From: a virus
Direction: 5' to 3' (one strand)
Virus record (IMG/VR): IMGVR_UViG_3300027970_000072
Span: 1 to 37,311 of that record
Length of the DNA: 37,311 nt
Shown: positions 19,998 to 28,494 of the stretch, in pieces
How the letters are laid out: each line of letters opens with the position of its first letter
Position numbering within the stretch: the stretch's first letter is position 1
The notes under the pieces: generated by a model
Seen by the model: the letters and a program-made list of their open reading frames with translations, nothing else
What the model was told of the DNA's origin: nothing
Database searches by the model: none
Made by a program: the position numbers and the translations under genes

Positions 19998-21173
19998 TTA
20001 CATAGTAAAGTCGACTTTCTTAGATTCTTTGTCTATTTTTACTATTTTTACCTCTATTTCTTGACCTACCTCAAATTCATCATTTTCGTCTAGATGTGAT
20101 TTGTGTAAGAGACCTACGATTTTTGGTTCGATTTCAACGAAGATTCCGTATCGAACAACTCTTTTAACTTTACCTGTTACAATAGATGGAATCTTAAAAC
20201 GATTTTCTATATCGTCCCATGCATTGATTTGTGGTTCAGGTAATGATTGACTCAAAACAATTTTATCATTATCAATGATTTCCGAAACATAGAATTTAAT
20301 CGAATCTCCAGCTTTAATTCTACGATTTTCGAAATCATCCATTGAATCACTAGAAATATCTTTCTTAGCAATTAGACCAGTCAAACATTCGTTGAATTCT
20401 ACAAAGACGCCGTGTTTACTAACTCCCGTTACAAAACCTGTGTATTCAGTTGCAAACTGTAAAGATTTAATGCTTTGTGGGATGAGAGTTTTAAGATAAT
20501 CTCTATGAGAAACAACAATATAATCTTTCTCTTTCGAGTAATTAATTGGAACTACGTAGATATTTTTACCTATTAATGAATCGAAGTTAACCAACTTATT
20601 CATACCACCAAGCGAACCTGGCATAAAGCAACTAATTCCGTCGATATCAACGAAATAACCTCCATGAATAAGTTCTTTAACTGTAGCAGCATAAGCGACT
20701 GGATCGCCGACAGATGCCATAATTTCATCTTTCTTCTTAGATAGGATATTTTTAGAATATGAAGCTTGAATAGATAATGAATGTCTAGTTGGAACTTTCG
20801 AAACTCTTTCGATAAGAACCTCAATAGGGAATCCTTCTTGAATATATTTTAAGTAAGATGGATCCTCTTTAGAAAGATCTAACATAGCATCTTCTCTCCA
20901 ATTAACATCGATAATAGCAAATTCTTCACCGACCGATAGAACTTTACCATTAACAACTGAACCTTCTAATGGTTCTTTTAGATCTAGTGTTTTACCATAA
21001 TACTGCTCATAAAGATCTTGTGCATATGGCAAATGACAGTAAACTTTACTTTTATCACCAGAATGTTTTTTGATTGATTTGTTTTGTTTTAATTTTGGTG
21101 AATCAGCCTCATAGGAAATCCAATCAAATCCGGGAATACCTTCAGTTCGTAATTCTTTTTGTAATCTTGACAT
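19998..21173 (-). CDS. Ribosomal protein S1-like protein with four S1 RNA-binding domains (391 aa)
   Basis: Four S1/OB-fold repeats are visible, at about residues 69-137, 157-224, 240-310 and 330-391. The last two carry the classical G-x-V-x-x-V-x-x-(Y/H)-G-(V/I)-F-V-E signature: GFVTGVSKHGVFVEF and GKVKRVVRYGIFVEI. Each has the later G-L-(I/L) strand and the G-(D/Q)-x-(I/E)-x-x-x-V end. The 68-residue N-terminal extension is basic. Bacterial S1 binds the 30S subunit and mRNA leaders, and viral S1 homologues are known in large phages. The gene sits inside the tail operon, with 30 bases before its ATG. It could favour translation of phage mRNAs that lack Shine-Dalgarno sites, which is inference. 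Confidence 0.85.
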   Translation of the reverse strand: MSRLQKELRTEGIPGFDWISYEADSPKLKQNKSIKKHSGDKSKVYCHLPYAQDLYEQYYGKTLDLKEPLEGSVVNGKVLSVGEEFAIIDVNWREDAMLDLSKEDPSYLKYIQEGFPIEVLIERVSKVPTRHSLSIQASYSKNILSKKKDEIMASVGDPVAYAATVKELIHGGYFVDIDGISCFMPGSLGGMNKLVNFDSLIGKNIYVVPINYSKEKDYIVVSHRDYLKTLIPQSIKSLQFATEYTGFVTGVSKHGVFVEFNECLTGLIAKKDISSDSMDDFENRRIKAGDSIKFYVSEIIDNDKIVLSQSLPEPQINAWDDIENRFKIPSIVTGKVKRVVRYGIFVEIEPKIVGLLHKSHLDENDEFEVGQEIEVKIVKIDKESKKVDFTM

Positions 21174-21203
21174 TTATTTTTATTTTAAGGGGTTATTAAA
21201 TTA

Positions 21204-21701
21204 TTAAGAGAGTCCTCCATTGAGGATAGGATTAAGCGGGTCTCCTGTTATAGGGAGAGGTAGTGCATTTGGTATAGCGGCCGGACCAGCACCTTGAGCA
21301 ACAAGTCCAGGTGGTATTGTAACTTTTACAATTGCTTTTTTAAGATAAGCATCTACTTCATCTGAAATAACTTTTGCGAGAATAGGTGCAATATCCGAAG
21401 ACATCCATTCGCATATGGAATCTGATATAGCATTTGACCATTCATTCGCTGTTATTTTTTTAACTAAAGCTTTAGCAACTACCTGAGAAGCAACATTATC
21501 TGAGGTTCCTGCACCTACTACCATAGAAGCATTCGATATATTTCCAAGTGCTTTTGTTATACTTACAGCTGATGTTTTAACGCCTAATAAAGCTCCGCCG
21601 TCTAGATTTTTACGAAGGGAAGTCTTTACGGAATCTTTTTTTAATTCAGTTTTTAGAGTATTTTCTAATGCTGTTTTTAATGTGGATTTAATTAGTGCCA
21701 T
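21204..21701 (-). CDS. Unknown protein next to the tail spike (165 aa)
   Basis: The gene begins two bases after the stop of the gp5-like spike gene. Its first 30 residues are a Lys-rich amphipathic helix of repeated LKTALENTLKTELKK type. The middle alternates small residues and helices (NISNASMVVGAGTSDNVASQVVAKALVKK), and the C-terminal 35 residues are rich in Pro, Gly and Ala. No membrane segment or catalytic motif is seen. I recognise no family. Its fixed place behind the spike suggests a small hub or spike accessory, or a chaperone for spike assembly. Confidence 0.5.
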   Translation of the reverse strand: MALIKSTLKTALENTLKTELKKDSVKTSLRKNLDGGALLGVKTSAVSITKALGNISNASMVVGAGTSDNVASQVVAKALVKKITANEWSNAISDSICEWMSSDIAPILAKVISDEVDAYLKKAIVKVTIPPGLVAQGAGPAAIPNALPLPITGDPLNPILNGGLS

Positions 21702-21703
21702 AT

Positions 21704-22471
21704 TTATTTAGTTACTACTTTCATTTGACTTAATTCTGCAGATGTCATTGGTGAAATTGGAGGACTTGTAGGAGCACCTAAATTTCCGACATGTGTATGA
21801 GAATTGAATAGGGTCATAAATTTATTTCCGAGAATAACTTTCTCGGTTGCTCCCTTTCCTAATTCGATAGTACTCGCATGATCGATGATAACATCTTTAG
21901 CTTTCACGTTTACAGCTTTATCAGTAGTTATATTAATATCATTCTTTTGTGTGATATTCATGGTTCCGTCGTCCAAAATCTCTACTTTACTATCACCAGA
22001 AGCAGTTTGAATTAGAACAGATTTATCATTTTTTATATTGATTTGTGTCTGTTGATAATCGAACATAAGTCCTTTAGCTTCAGTAAAGAAGATTTTTACG
22101 GCACCGGCAGTCACGGTATCATAAACTATTATATGCGCGTTTTCGTAAGAGTTTCCTATTTCTTCCTTAACTTCAACAGATATTTTTTGATTAAAGAAGT
22201 ATTCAGGATGATATATGTTTCCGTTATCAAATCGAATAGAAACAATAGATCCTACTTTAGGAACCGAAAAGAAACCACCTCCTGAATCAGATCCTCCAGT
22301 GTTACTTGTACCTGGATAAGCCCACGGAATATCATCATTTGGAATTTCATCGAATTTACCAAAGACTTTTACTTTAGCTCTACCTATTTTAAGAGGGTCC
22401 GCAACATCAACAACTTCACCTAACCAGGCAGTTGAATCTAAATCGTCTTTCCAATAGTTCTTTAAAGGCAT
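21704..22471 (-). CDS. Central tail spike, gp5/gpV/VgrG-like, without lysozyme domain (255 aa)
   Basis: This protein tips the tail tube and pierces the host envelope. Residues about 12-100 are the OB-fold typical of gp5, gpV and VgrG proteins: WLGEVVDVADPLKIGRAKVKVFG, then VPKVGSIVSIRFDNGN. Residues about 110-215 are short beta-strands repeating like a trimeric beta-helix (INIKNDKSVLIQT, MNITQKNDINITTDK, VNVKAKDVIIDH). The end has SHTHVGNLGAPTSPP (His225 and His227), similar to the metal-binding His-x-His spike tips of gpV-like proteins. T4 gp5 has a lysozyme domain between OB-fold and helix; here none is present, so murein hydrolysis must come from another protein. Confidence 0.85.
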   Translation of the reverse strand: MPLKNYWKDDLDSTAWLGEVVDVADPLKIGRAKVKVFGKFDEIPNDDIPWAYPGTSNTGGSDSGGGFFSVPKVGSIVSIRFDNGNIYHPEYFFNQKISVEVKEEIGNSYENAHIIVYDTVTAGAVKIFFTEAKGLMFDYQQTQINIKNDKSVLIQTASGDSKVEILDDGTMNITQKNDINITTDKAVNVKAKDVIIDHASTIELGKGATEKVILGNKFMTLFNSHTHVGNLGAPTSPPISPMTSAELSQMKVVTK

Positions 22472-22493
22472 ACTCTATTTATATGTAATTTAC

Positions 22494-23987
22494 TTAATCA
22501 TTATTCAATGAAGCGGAACCTTCTCCATAATTTCCTGTAGTAGGATCAACATCATTTTCATTACTCAAAGAAGGAACGAAATCATCAAAGAATTTAGCTT
22601 TCCCAAATTCATTACTATTATTACTTAATGAAGGATTTTCGGGAGAAGATCCTTGAGTCGTTGCTTTAGATGAATTTTTTTTGTTTAGTAAGGATGAATT
22701 TCTTCCTACTCCATCACCAGAAGAAGATTCGAAAGTTGTAAGAGGATTATCTGCAAATCCATTTTCTTGATCTTTAGTGTTATTATCCTTTGAAGAATTT
22801 TTACCTATTTCATTTACTAAAGATATAGCTCCACTAACTCCTCCATTTACTAATGATGATACTGCACCTGCAGGATTGAATCCATATACATTACCTAAAA
22901 ATAAATTGTTTAATGTGCTAGAAAGAACTTGTTGGAGTTGTGACATTCCTTGAGCTATTGCACCATTTATATAAGGTCCAGCAGCATCCGGAACATTTTG
23001 AAGTAGACTAGGCTTATCTAAAGCGAGACCATCTAAAGAACTAACAATAAAGTCAGTAACCTTTTTATCATGATGAAATCTGTATATGTTATCTTCACCG
23101 ACATTTCTATAACTAAATGCTATTTTTTGAGCTTTAAGTACAAAGTCTTTATTTGATACACTTGCTACTGTTCCGTTTGATTCATCCGGTAAAAATTCAC
23201 AATACTCAAAATTGAAAAGTATTCTAGAAATACTATCATTTATAACATCCGATTTTTTGTCCATTAATCCACCTAATGCACCTTTGAATCCTTCTTCTTT
23301 TGCACCAGATATGATATTACCTATAACACTATTATCCACAGGGTCTGGACCGAAGTACTTATCCATTTCATTCTTACCTTGCTTCAAGATATTTGGAATC
23401 ATTGCTTCTGCAGCTGCACCATATTGAGACATAGAGAAAGGGAACCCCCATTTATTAAATGATCTACCTTCATAAACATAAACTGAAGCTTTAAACATTC
23501 TAAGATTAAGAGGAACAATTTCCCGTCTATTTGGCCAATCAAAGCAGGCTTTTCGATATAAGTCCATAAGAGCAGTCATTCTCATATCAACGGATTCATC
23601 TAAGCAATTTATGATTATTTTTCTATCAGCCGAAAGAATAGGTTTGAAAGCTGGATCTTGATAAAGGTGTTTCCATGCTTCATCTAATCCCTCGATTGAT
23701 TGAAAAAACCAAGGTGTTTTTTGATTTATTTTCTTAAAAAGCTGTATGAATTTAATAAGATATTCAGCTTTTGAATTATAACCTCTGTTGATCAGATATC
23801 GTAGAGCAGTATTAGGCAGATCTAATTCCGATAGAAGTCCACATCCAGGTTGATCAAATAAGAAGAAAAATTTGAATCCTAAATATGTTGGATCTTGATA
23901 TCGTAAAAAAGGATCAGTTTCATAATACATATTAGTCTTCTTAAAAGTATTCATTGCCGGATCGGCATATCTTGTAAAAGCTGGCAT
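22494..23987 (-). CDS. Putative tube- or hub-associated structural protein (497 aa)
   Basis: ATG at 23987 lies 15 bases after the hub gene. Residues 25-65 hold YLGFKFFFLFDQPGCGLLS. Residues 157-176 (PLNLRMFKASVYVYEGRSF) and 252-266 (SISRILFNFEYCEFLP) look like two long strands of a tail-tube-type sheet. The last 100 residues are low-complexity Ser and Asn and are probably disordered. Position between the gp27-like hub and the spike, and the tube-like strands, suggest a role like T4 gp48/gp54 tube-initiation proteins. That is inferred; I cannot show homology to either. Confidence 0.45.
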   Translation of the reverse strand: MPAFTRYADPAMNTFKKTNMYYETDPFLRYQDPTYLGFKFFFLFDQPGCGLLSELDLPNTALRYLINRGYNSKAEYLIKFIQLFKKINQKTPWFFQSIEGLDEAWKHLYQDPAFKPILSADRKIIINCLDESVDMRMTALMDLYRKACFDWPNRREIVPLNLRMFKASVYVYEGRSFNKWGFPFSMSQYGAAAEAMIPNILKQGKNEMDKYFGPDPVDNSVIGNIISGAKEEGFKGALGGLMDKKSDVINDSISRILFNFEYCEFLPDESNGTVASVSNKDFVLKAQKIAFSYRNVGEDNIYRFHHDKKVTDFIVSSLDGLALDKPSLLQNVPDAAGPYINGAIAQGMSQLQQVLSSTLNNLFLGNVYGFNPAGAVSSLVNGGVSGAISLVNEIGKNSSKDNNTKDQENGFADNPLTTFESSSGDGVGRNSSLLNKKNSSKATTQGSSPENPSLSNNSNEFGKAKFFDDFVPSLSNENDVDPTTGNYGEGSASLNND

Positions 23988-24002
23988 ATTTAGTCTTTAT
24001 TT

Positions 24003-25628
24003 TTATCCTTGTTGTGAATGTTTAGCTGGTATAGGCCATTCTCTTCTTATTAAAGTTAATCTCTGTTTTACACCAGAACCAGTTACGTATGTAAATTTCA
24101 TATCAGCAATAACATAATAACCACTTAAAAATTCATTTTTTATTTGATCTTGAACTTCAGGTTGAGGTCCATTAGTAGGATCCGGTTTACTTTTTTCATT
24201 AGAAGATACATTACCAGCTCCTGCGAACATCCCTGTTTGTGTGTTTGGATCTTTTGTTCCTTCAGATTCACCTAAAGCTTTATCTCTAGTTTGCATATTT
24301 GCAGCATTTTGATTAACTGAAGATTCATAAATTATCACAGGAATCCTTTGATATTTATACAAATAATGATTCATTCCAGCTAAATCTACAATTAATCTAG
24401 TTTTCTTAAGTTCTTCTAGATTTTGATGATTAAGAACTTGAGCGTAGCAATAATTATCATGAACATTACCGCCATAAGAGTTTCCTCCTTGTTTACCCAT
24501 CCATTTATACCTGGATTCTTTTAAGTAAAGCGGTTTTGGAAAATTAGGCGGACCATCAGCCTTTCGACCCTTTAGAAGTCTAAAGTTTTCTTCTGATCCT
24601 TTCGTAGTAAAAGGATCTACGAATGCTTTTTGATATTCAATATCTTCTTCTTCTATATTTAACCATTGAGCATATCGAAGATAACCATTATTTAACCAAA
24701 CAGAACCTGAATTATTTTCAAAATTATATGCCTCAATGAATACATTTTTACCTGCCATATTATTCAAATTAGTAAGAACTAAACTACCTTTAATACCATC
24801 TTTATCATTTCTCTCGTCTCCTCCTACTGCAAGAGCACCAGAAGTAGGAAATGCATCAGATATATTAACATCTTCAGTTTTATCTTCTAGAGAAAATTGT
24901 TTATTAACATTAACTAAACAAAGATAGTAATAAGGATCTAAATACCAATCAAAAAAAGAATCTTCGTCTTTATATGTAGAAGAAGTCGTTTCATTAACAA
25001 AAGTTTCATAAGTTTCCGCTGGAATAATTCTTTTCATTTTATCATCAGTTGATGTTTCATTAGAAGCAAATCCTAGACCGATATCTTCACAAACATCCAT
25101 TAGGTGTTCAAATGATGTATTCTCTGGATATGACTTAAAAGTTTCCGAGAAGAATCTATGTATTTTCATAGATCCTACTATAAAATAAGACTTATTAACA
25201 GGATCTCCTAGAATCCTTACTATGTTAAAATCTATTCTTATAGGTTTTTGATTGTCTGCATCTCCGGGTCTAATGTAAATAGAAATAACATCTCCGTCTA
25301 TAGGAGCACCAATAGAGAAGTGATTAGCTTTGTCGACAAAATTCATTAATAATTTAGGAATGGAATCGCTCAAATCTATTTCGAAATCTTCGATCTCGTT
25401 TTCTGCTAAGATTAAGGAATTTATCGCAATAATAGGCATAGCAGAACCTGCTCTAGAAGAAGTTTTTGTATCTAAAGGACGGATATTACCTTGATATGTG
25501 TCTTTGGCTTCTTTAGACTCTGTATCTGTTATAAAAATTTCGTCTAAAACTATCTTGCCTTGAGAAGTTGCTCCTAATTTAAAGCTCGGTTCAATTATAG
25601 AGACTATAGATCTTTCATATGTACTCAT
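24003..25628 (-). CDS. Baseplate hub protein, gp27/gpD-like (541 aa)
   Basis: The gene overlaps its upstream neighbour by four bases (ATGA). Hub proteins of this type form the ring that holds the spike and continues the tail tube. Residues about 80-165 hold the paired strands of the first barrel (EDFEIDLSDSIPKLLMNF, GDVISIYIRPGD, KSYFIVGSMKIHRFF). Residues 171-244 hold the hub-domain helix and strand (TSFEHLMDVCEDIGLGF, DEDSFFDWYLDPYYYLCL). The C-terminal strand pair (about 500-535) ends KQRLTLIRREWP. Neighbours (gp53/LysM-like before, spike after) fit exactly the hub slot. The family call rests on pattern and order. Confidence 0.6.
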   Translation of the reverse strand: MSTYERSIVSIIEPSFKLGATSQGKIVLDEIFITDTESKEAKDTYQGNIRPLDTKTSSRAGSAMPIIAINSLILAENEIEDFEIDLSDSIPKLLMNFVDKANHFSIGAPIDGDVISIYIRPGDADNQKPIRIDFNIVRILGDPVNKSYFIVGSMKIHRFFSETFKSYPENTSFEHLMDVCEDIGLGFASNETSTDDKMKRIIPAETYETFVNETTSSTYKDEDSFFDWYLDPYYYLCLVNVNKQFSLEDKTEDVNISDAFPTSGALAVGGDERNDKDGIKGSLVLTNLNNMAGKNVFIEAYNFENNSGSVWLNNGYLRYAQWLNIEEEDIEYQKAFVDPFTTKGSEENFRLLKGRKADGPPNFPKPLYLKESRYKWMGKQGGNSYGGNVHDNYCYAQVLNHQNLEELKKTRLIVDLAGMNHYLYKYQRIPVIIYESSVNQNAANMQTRDKALGESEGTKDPNTQTGMFAGAGNVSSNEKSKPDPTNGPQPEVQDQIKNEFLSGYYVIADMKFTYVTGSGVKQRLTLIRREWPIPAKHSQQG

Positions 25629-26185
25629 TGTGTAGTATCGTTAGAAGTAGGAAATCTCGGACTCGAAACAGAAGGAGCAAATATCAATCTGTTACCGTCT
25701 GTACTAAACGGAACTTCTCCTGGCCTTAAAAGATTAGTCGGTTTTGGTTCGACTGATCCATTTTTTCTCTTAGCAGAAAGCTTAGAAAGTTGTTTCATTC
25801 TTTCTATATCTTTTTTACTAGCTCTAGTTGGATCTAGAAACAGAGCTTTAGTGTCCCTTATTAATTTCGAATTCCTATTTATTTTTTTATATGATTTTTG
25901 TAGAGTAGATTCTTTAGGAATAATTATTACATCATAAAGTTGCATCGAGAAGGGATTAGATATTTGATTGAATTTTAGAAATGCGTCTAGATAATCTAAA
26001 TTTCTATAATTTTCCCATACAATTAGATCCGGTCTACATAGGTGTTTTTCTTCTAAGAGGATAACACTCTTAATGATAAAATCGCTCGAGATGTAATTCA
26101 CTTCAAGATTAAGTTCGAGAAAGTCTATCATAGTTACACCATCTCTAATCATTTCATCCTTTAAGTCTATAAGTTTTAAGTACAT
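25625..26185 (-). CDS. Baseplate wedge protein, gp53-like with LysM-like segment (186 aa)
   Basis: Residues 51-92 read RPDLIVWENYRNLDYLDAFL, then KFNQISNPFSMQLYDVIIIP. This R-P-D-x-(I/L) ... D/E-Y ... N-x-I-x-(N/D)-P-F ... D-(V/I) ... I-P order is the LysM-like pattern of gp53 and tail X-type proteins in contractile phages, where it links hub and wedges. The C-terminal 90 residues are basic and probably extended (KKINRNSKL, KRKNGSVEPKP). It lies in the LysM-then-hub order, overlapping the hub gene by ATGA, which supports the call. Confidence 0.6.
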   Translation of the reverse strand: MYLKLIDLKDEMIRDGVTMIDFLELNLEVNYISSDFIIKSVILLEEKHLCRPDLIVWENYRNLDYLDAFLKFNQISNPFSMQLYDVIIIPKESTLQKSYKKINRNSKLIRDTKALFLDPTRASKKDIERMKQLSKLSAKRKNGSVEPKPTNLLRPGEVPFSTDGNRLIFAPSVSSPRFPTSNDTTQ

Positions 26186-26198
26186 ATCTTCAATTTTA

Positions 26199-28469
26199 TT
26201 AAAAAATTCCTTGAGCTGATTGAGCTAACAATTCATGAACGTTTTTGTGATTCGGAAATCTTTCTAATAACATGTTTACTGCTTCTTCTGCATCTTTAGG
26301 ATCCACTTGTTTATGTTTAGCTTGAGCAGAACTACTTTTGAATTTTGATTTAGTTCCTTTATTTTTTTTATTTCCTGGATATTTTTCAGCTGGACTCAAT
26401 GTCGTGTAAGTTCTTCCTCCTCTATGGAACATTGACATCATATCTGAACGATCTCTAGGTCTAGCCGGTTTTAAAGTACAAGTAACCGTTAATTTCGTGG
26501 GGAAATCGTCAGCACCTAAAGCACCATGTAAATGATATTCAGATTTTTCTAGAATCAAGTTTCCAATAGAAACTATAGGATTTGCAGGATTACCAACCAT
26601 AACGTGCCATTCACCGGTTTCTTCACCTGTAAGTAATGAATTTACTGCCTGAGCACCTGCAGCTCCTCCACCTCCTTGAGCACCATCCATAGCACCACCC
26701 ATGATATTAGACATCATGTTTCCGCCTATACCTTTAGCAGCATTAGCAATTCCTTCTAGAGTAAGACCTTCACCTCCCGTGAATTCTTTAATTCGGGTTC
26801 CTATATTATCTGTTAGAGATTTGAAATAACCCATATAATCACCAGCCATTAATTTAGCTGGATCACCCAAAGGTCCAACAGTTTTAGAGGATTCCCCTGC
26901 TCCACCACCTCCACCGAAGTGACGTATATCTCCACCCCAAAATTCACCTCTATTAGCCGTCATAACAAAGACGTTGGAAAGTAAATCGATCATAGCTACT
27001 TTTGGATTTATTCCGTCTATAGATCGAAGTTCATATTCAAATTTAAGAGTAAATTCTTGTTCAAAAAGAAGTCCTTTATCTCTCATCATCATTGTCTTAA
27101 TAACATCAAGAGGACCATAAACAACGTTTTTATTAGCATAAGGATCATTACCAGATCCACCGTTATTATTTGTCTTATCCGTAAATGCTCCTGGAGGAGA
27201 ACCTGGAGGTTTTTGTGTGATCCACGAAACAGCTTTAATTGCACTCCCTAAACCACCACCGATAGCAGCACCTTCATTTCCTTGTTTAGTTTTATTATGT
27301 GAAATTAATCCATTTGATACGTATGTATGAGCATCTCCAATTTCTATAATCATAACTTCACCAAAACCGATTGCTTTAATAGAAGTTATCATTTGATTTC
27401 CAGAGATTCCTTTTATTAGATCGCCTGCTTCAAGATCATGAGACTTCTTCCAATTACCGAAAGAATCCATAAATTTATGTGTAGTGGAAACGACTATATT
27501 TGATCCATCTCTAAATTCGATAGAAACTTTAGGTTGTGTAGTTCTTTCGATGTGAATAACAGGGAATCTACCCCATTTCCTTGTATATTCATGTAAAGTC
27601 CAAACTGTATCACCAACTTTAAGTTTTCCTGCTTTTATAGATAGTTTATCATTTATCATAATAGGCGTTTCAGGATCCGGACACCCACTACCACCTGAAA
27701 GGGTTTGAACTTCAGATTCCAGCTCTGTCCATTTCATAGAAGAAGTAAATTTAAGACCAACAGCCTCCCATGTATTAGCTTCACCATCAACCCAAGTAAT
27801 CAATCTAGAAATATCCGGAACAACAATCTTTTGCCAATCTAAAAGATCGTCTGTAATAGGTTGAGAAAATCTCCTCAAAGTAACCATATAATTATTAGGA
27901 ACAACTCCATAATTCTTACACCAAAGAAAATCTTCCCATGCATATTCAACTGCATTAGTTCCGATTCTCGGATCGCCAGATCCAGCATTACACCAATTTA
28001 TTAAATTTCTTGCAGTTGGATTTTCCAGAACATTTGTTAATCCTTCAGCTGGACCCATTGAAGATCCTAATGAGGCAGGAGTAGCTCCTGATTCAGCAGC
28101 CTCCATATCAGCAAGTGTTAATCCTGCATTTTGGGGTGGTGGTGCGGATCCTAAATCCTGAGGTTTGATTAGATCTCCAAGACGATTAGGTTTATCTATG
28201 TAAGGTTCCGGATTAGGACCTAAAGTTAATGAATTATAATAAAAAAGAGAATATCTATTGAATATGGATTGAGTCGCTTTTCTAGGAGAAGGATTCTTTG
28301 TAGTAAGAGATCCGTCAGATTTTATTCCTGTAACTCCCTTCGGTAAAGGTATATTAATCAAATTATCAGGATTCTGATCATAGAAACTCTGTAGGTAGGA
28401 TTCATCATTATTAGATGAAAGATCGTAATATGAATTTTCTCTACCAGTAAAACTTTGAATAGTCGCCAT
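26199..28469 (-). CDS. Tail tube-like structural protein interrupted by an intein-like Hint domain (756 aa)
   Basis: Residues 150-262 and 393-560 together seem to form one domain: LINWCNAGSGDPRIGT, DFLWCKNYGVVPNNYMVTLRRFSQP, then after the insert GLLFEQEFTLKFEYELRSIDG. A further beta-rich domain spans about 610-700 (EWHVMVGNPANPIVSIGNLIL, PTKLTVTCTLKPARPRDRSD). The C-terminus is basic. The pattern of an N-P-I-(V/I)-x-(I/V)-x-N-L segment with a preceding W-H-V-x-x-G-N is common in tube and tube-initiator proteins of contractile phages. The 130-residue insert at 263-392 is a Hint domain placed in a Gly/Ser-rich loop. The protein starts the hub gene block. A tube or tube-initiator role is inferred. 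Confidence 0.5.
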   Translation of the reverse strand: MATIQSFTGRENSYYDLSSNNDESYLQSFYDQNPDNLINIPLPKGVTGIKSDGSLTTKNPSPRKATQSIFNRYSLFYYNSLTLGPNPEPYIDKPNRLGDLIKPQDLGSAPPPQNAGLTLADMEAAESGATPASLGSSMGPAEGLTNVLENPTARNLINWCNAGSGDPRIGTNAVEYAWEDFLWCKNYGVVPNNYMVTLRRFSQPITDDLLDWQKIVVPDISRLITWVDGEANTWEAVGLKFTSSMKWTELESEVQTLSGGSGCPDPETPIMINDKLSIKAGKLKVGDTVWTLHEYTRKWGRFPVIHIERTTQPKVSIEFRDGSNIVVSTTHKFMDSFGNWKKSHDLEAGDLIKGISGNQMITSIKAIGFGEVMIIEIGDAHTYVSNGLISHNKTKQGNEGAAIGGGLGSAIKAVSWITQKPPGSPPGAFTDKTNNNGGSGNDPYANKNVVYGPLDVIKTMMMRDKGLLFEQEFTLKFEYELRSIDGINPKVAMIDLLSNVFVMTANRGEFWGGDIRHFGGGGGAGESSKTVGPLGDPAKLMAGDYMGYFKSLTDNIGTRIKEFTGGEGLTLEGIANAAKGIGGNMMSNIMGGAMDGAQGGGGAAGAQAVNSLLTGEETGEWHVMVGNPANPIVSIGNLILEKSEYHLHGALGADDFPTKLTVTCTLKPARPRDRSDMMSMFHRGGRTYTTLSPAEKYPGNKKNKGTKSKFKSSSAQAKHKQVDPKDAEEAVNMLLERFPNHKNVHELLAQSAQGIF
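27294..27683 (-). other. Intein-like Hint domain (bacterial-intein-like type, no endonuclease)
   Basis: Residues 263-392 of the 756-residue protein. Block A begins at Cys263 (GCPDPETPI). Block B is VVSTTHKF, with His331 and Ser328 where Thr is usual. A late block reads EVMIIEIGDAHTYVSNGLIS, and the domain ends His391-Asn392, the C-terminal cleavage pair. The next residue is Lys393, not Cys, Ser or Thr, so standard splicing lacks its second nucleophile. At 130 residues there is no room for a homing endonuclease. This matches BIL-type domains, which can cleave at either end and may splice poorly. Confidence 0.82.
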
Positions 28470-28494
28470 AATAAGATATTATTTTTTCTATATA

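Noticed and set aside
22476-22483. TATAAATA on the minus strand as a T4-type late promoter
   Set aside because: It is only 4 bases before the ATG of the spike gene, so transcription would begin at or after the start codon. In such an A/T-rich spacer a chance match is likely.
27294-27683. Splicing intein with homing endonuclease
   Set aside because: At 130 residues there is no endonuclease region, and the residue after His-Asn is Lys.
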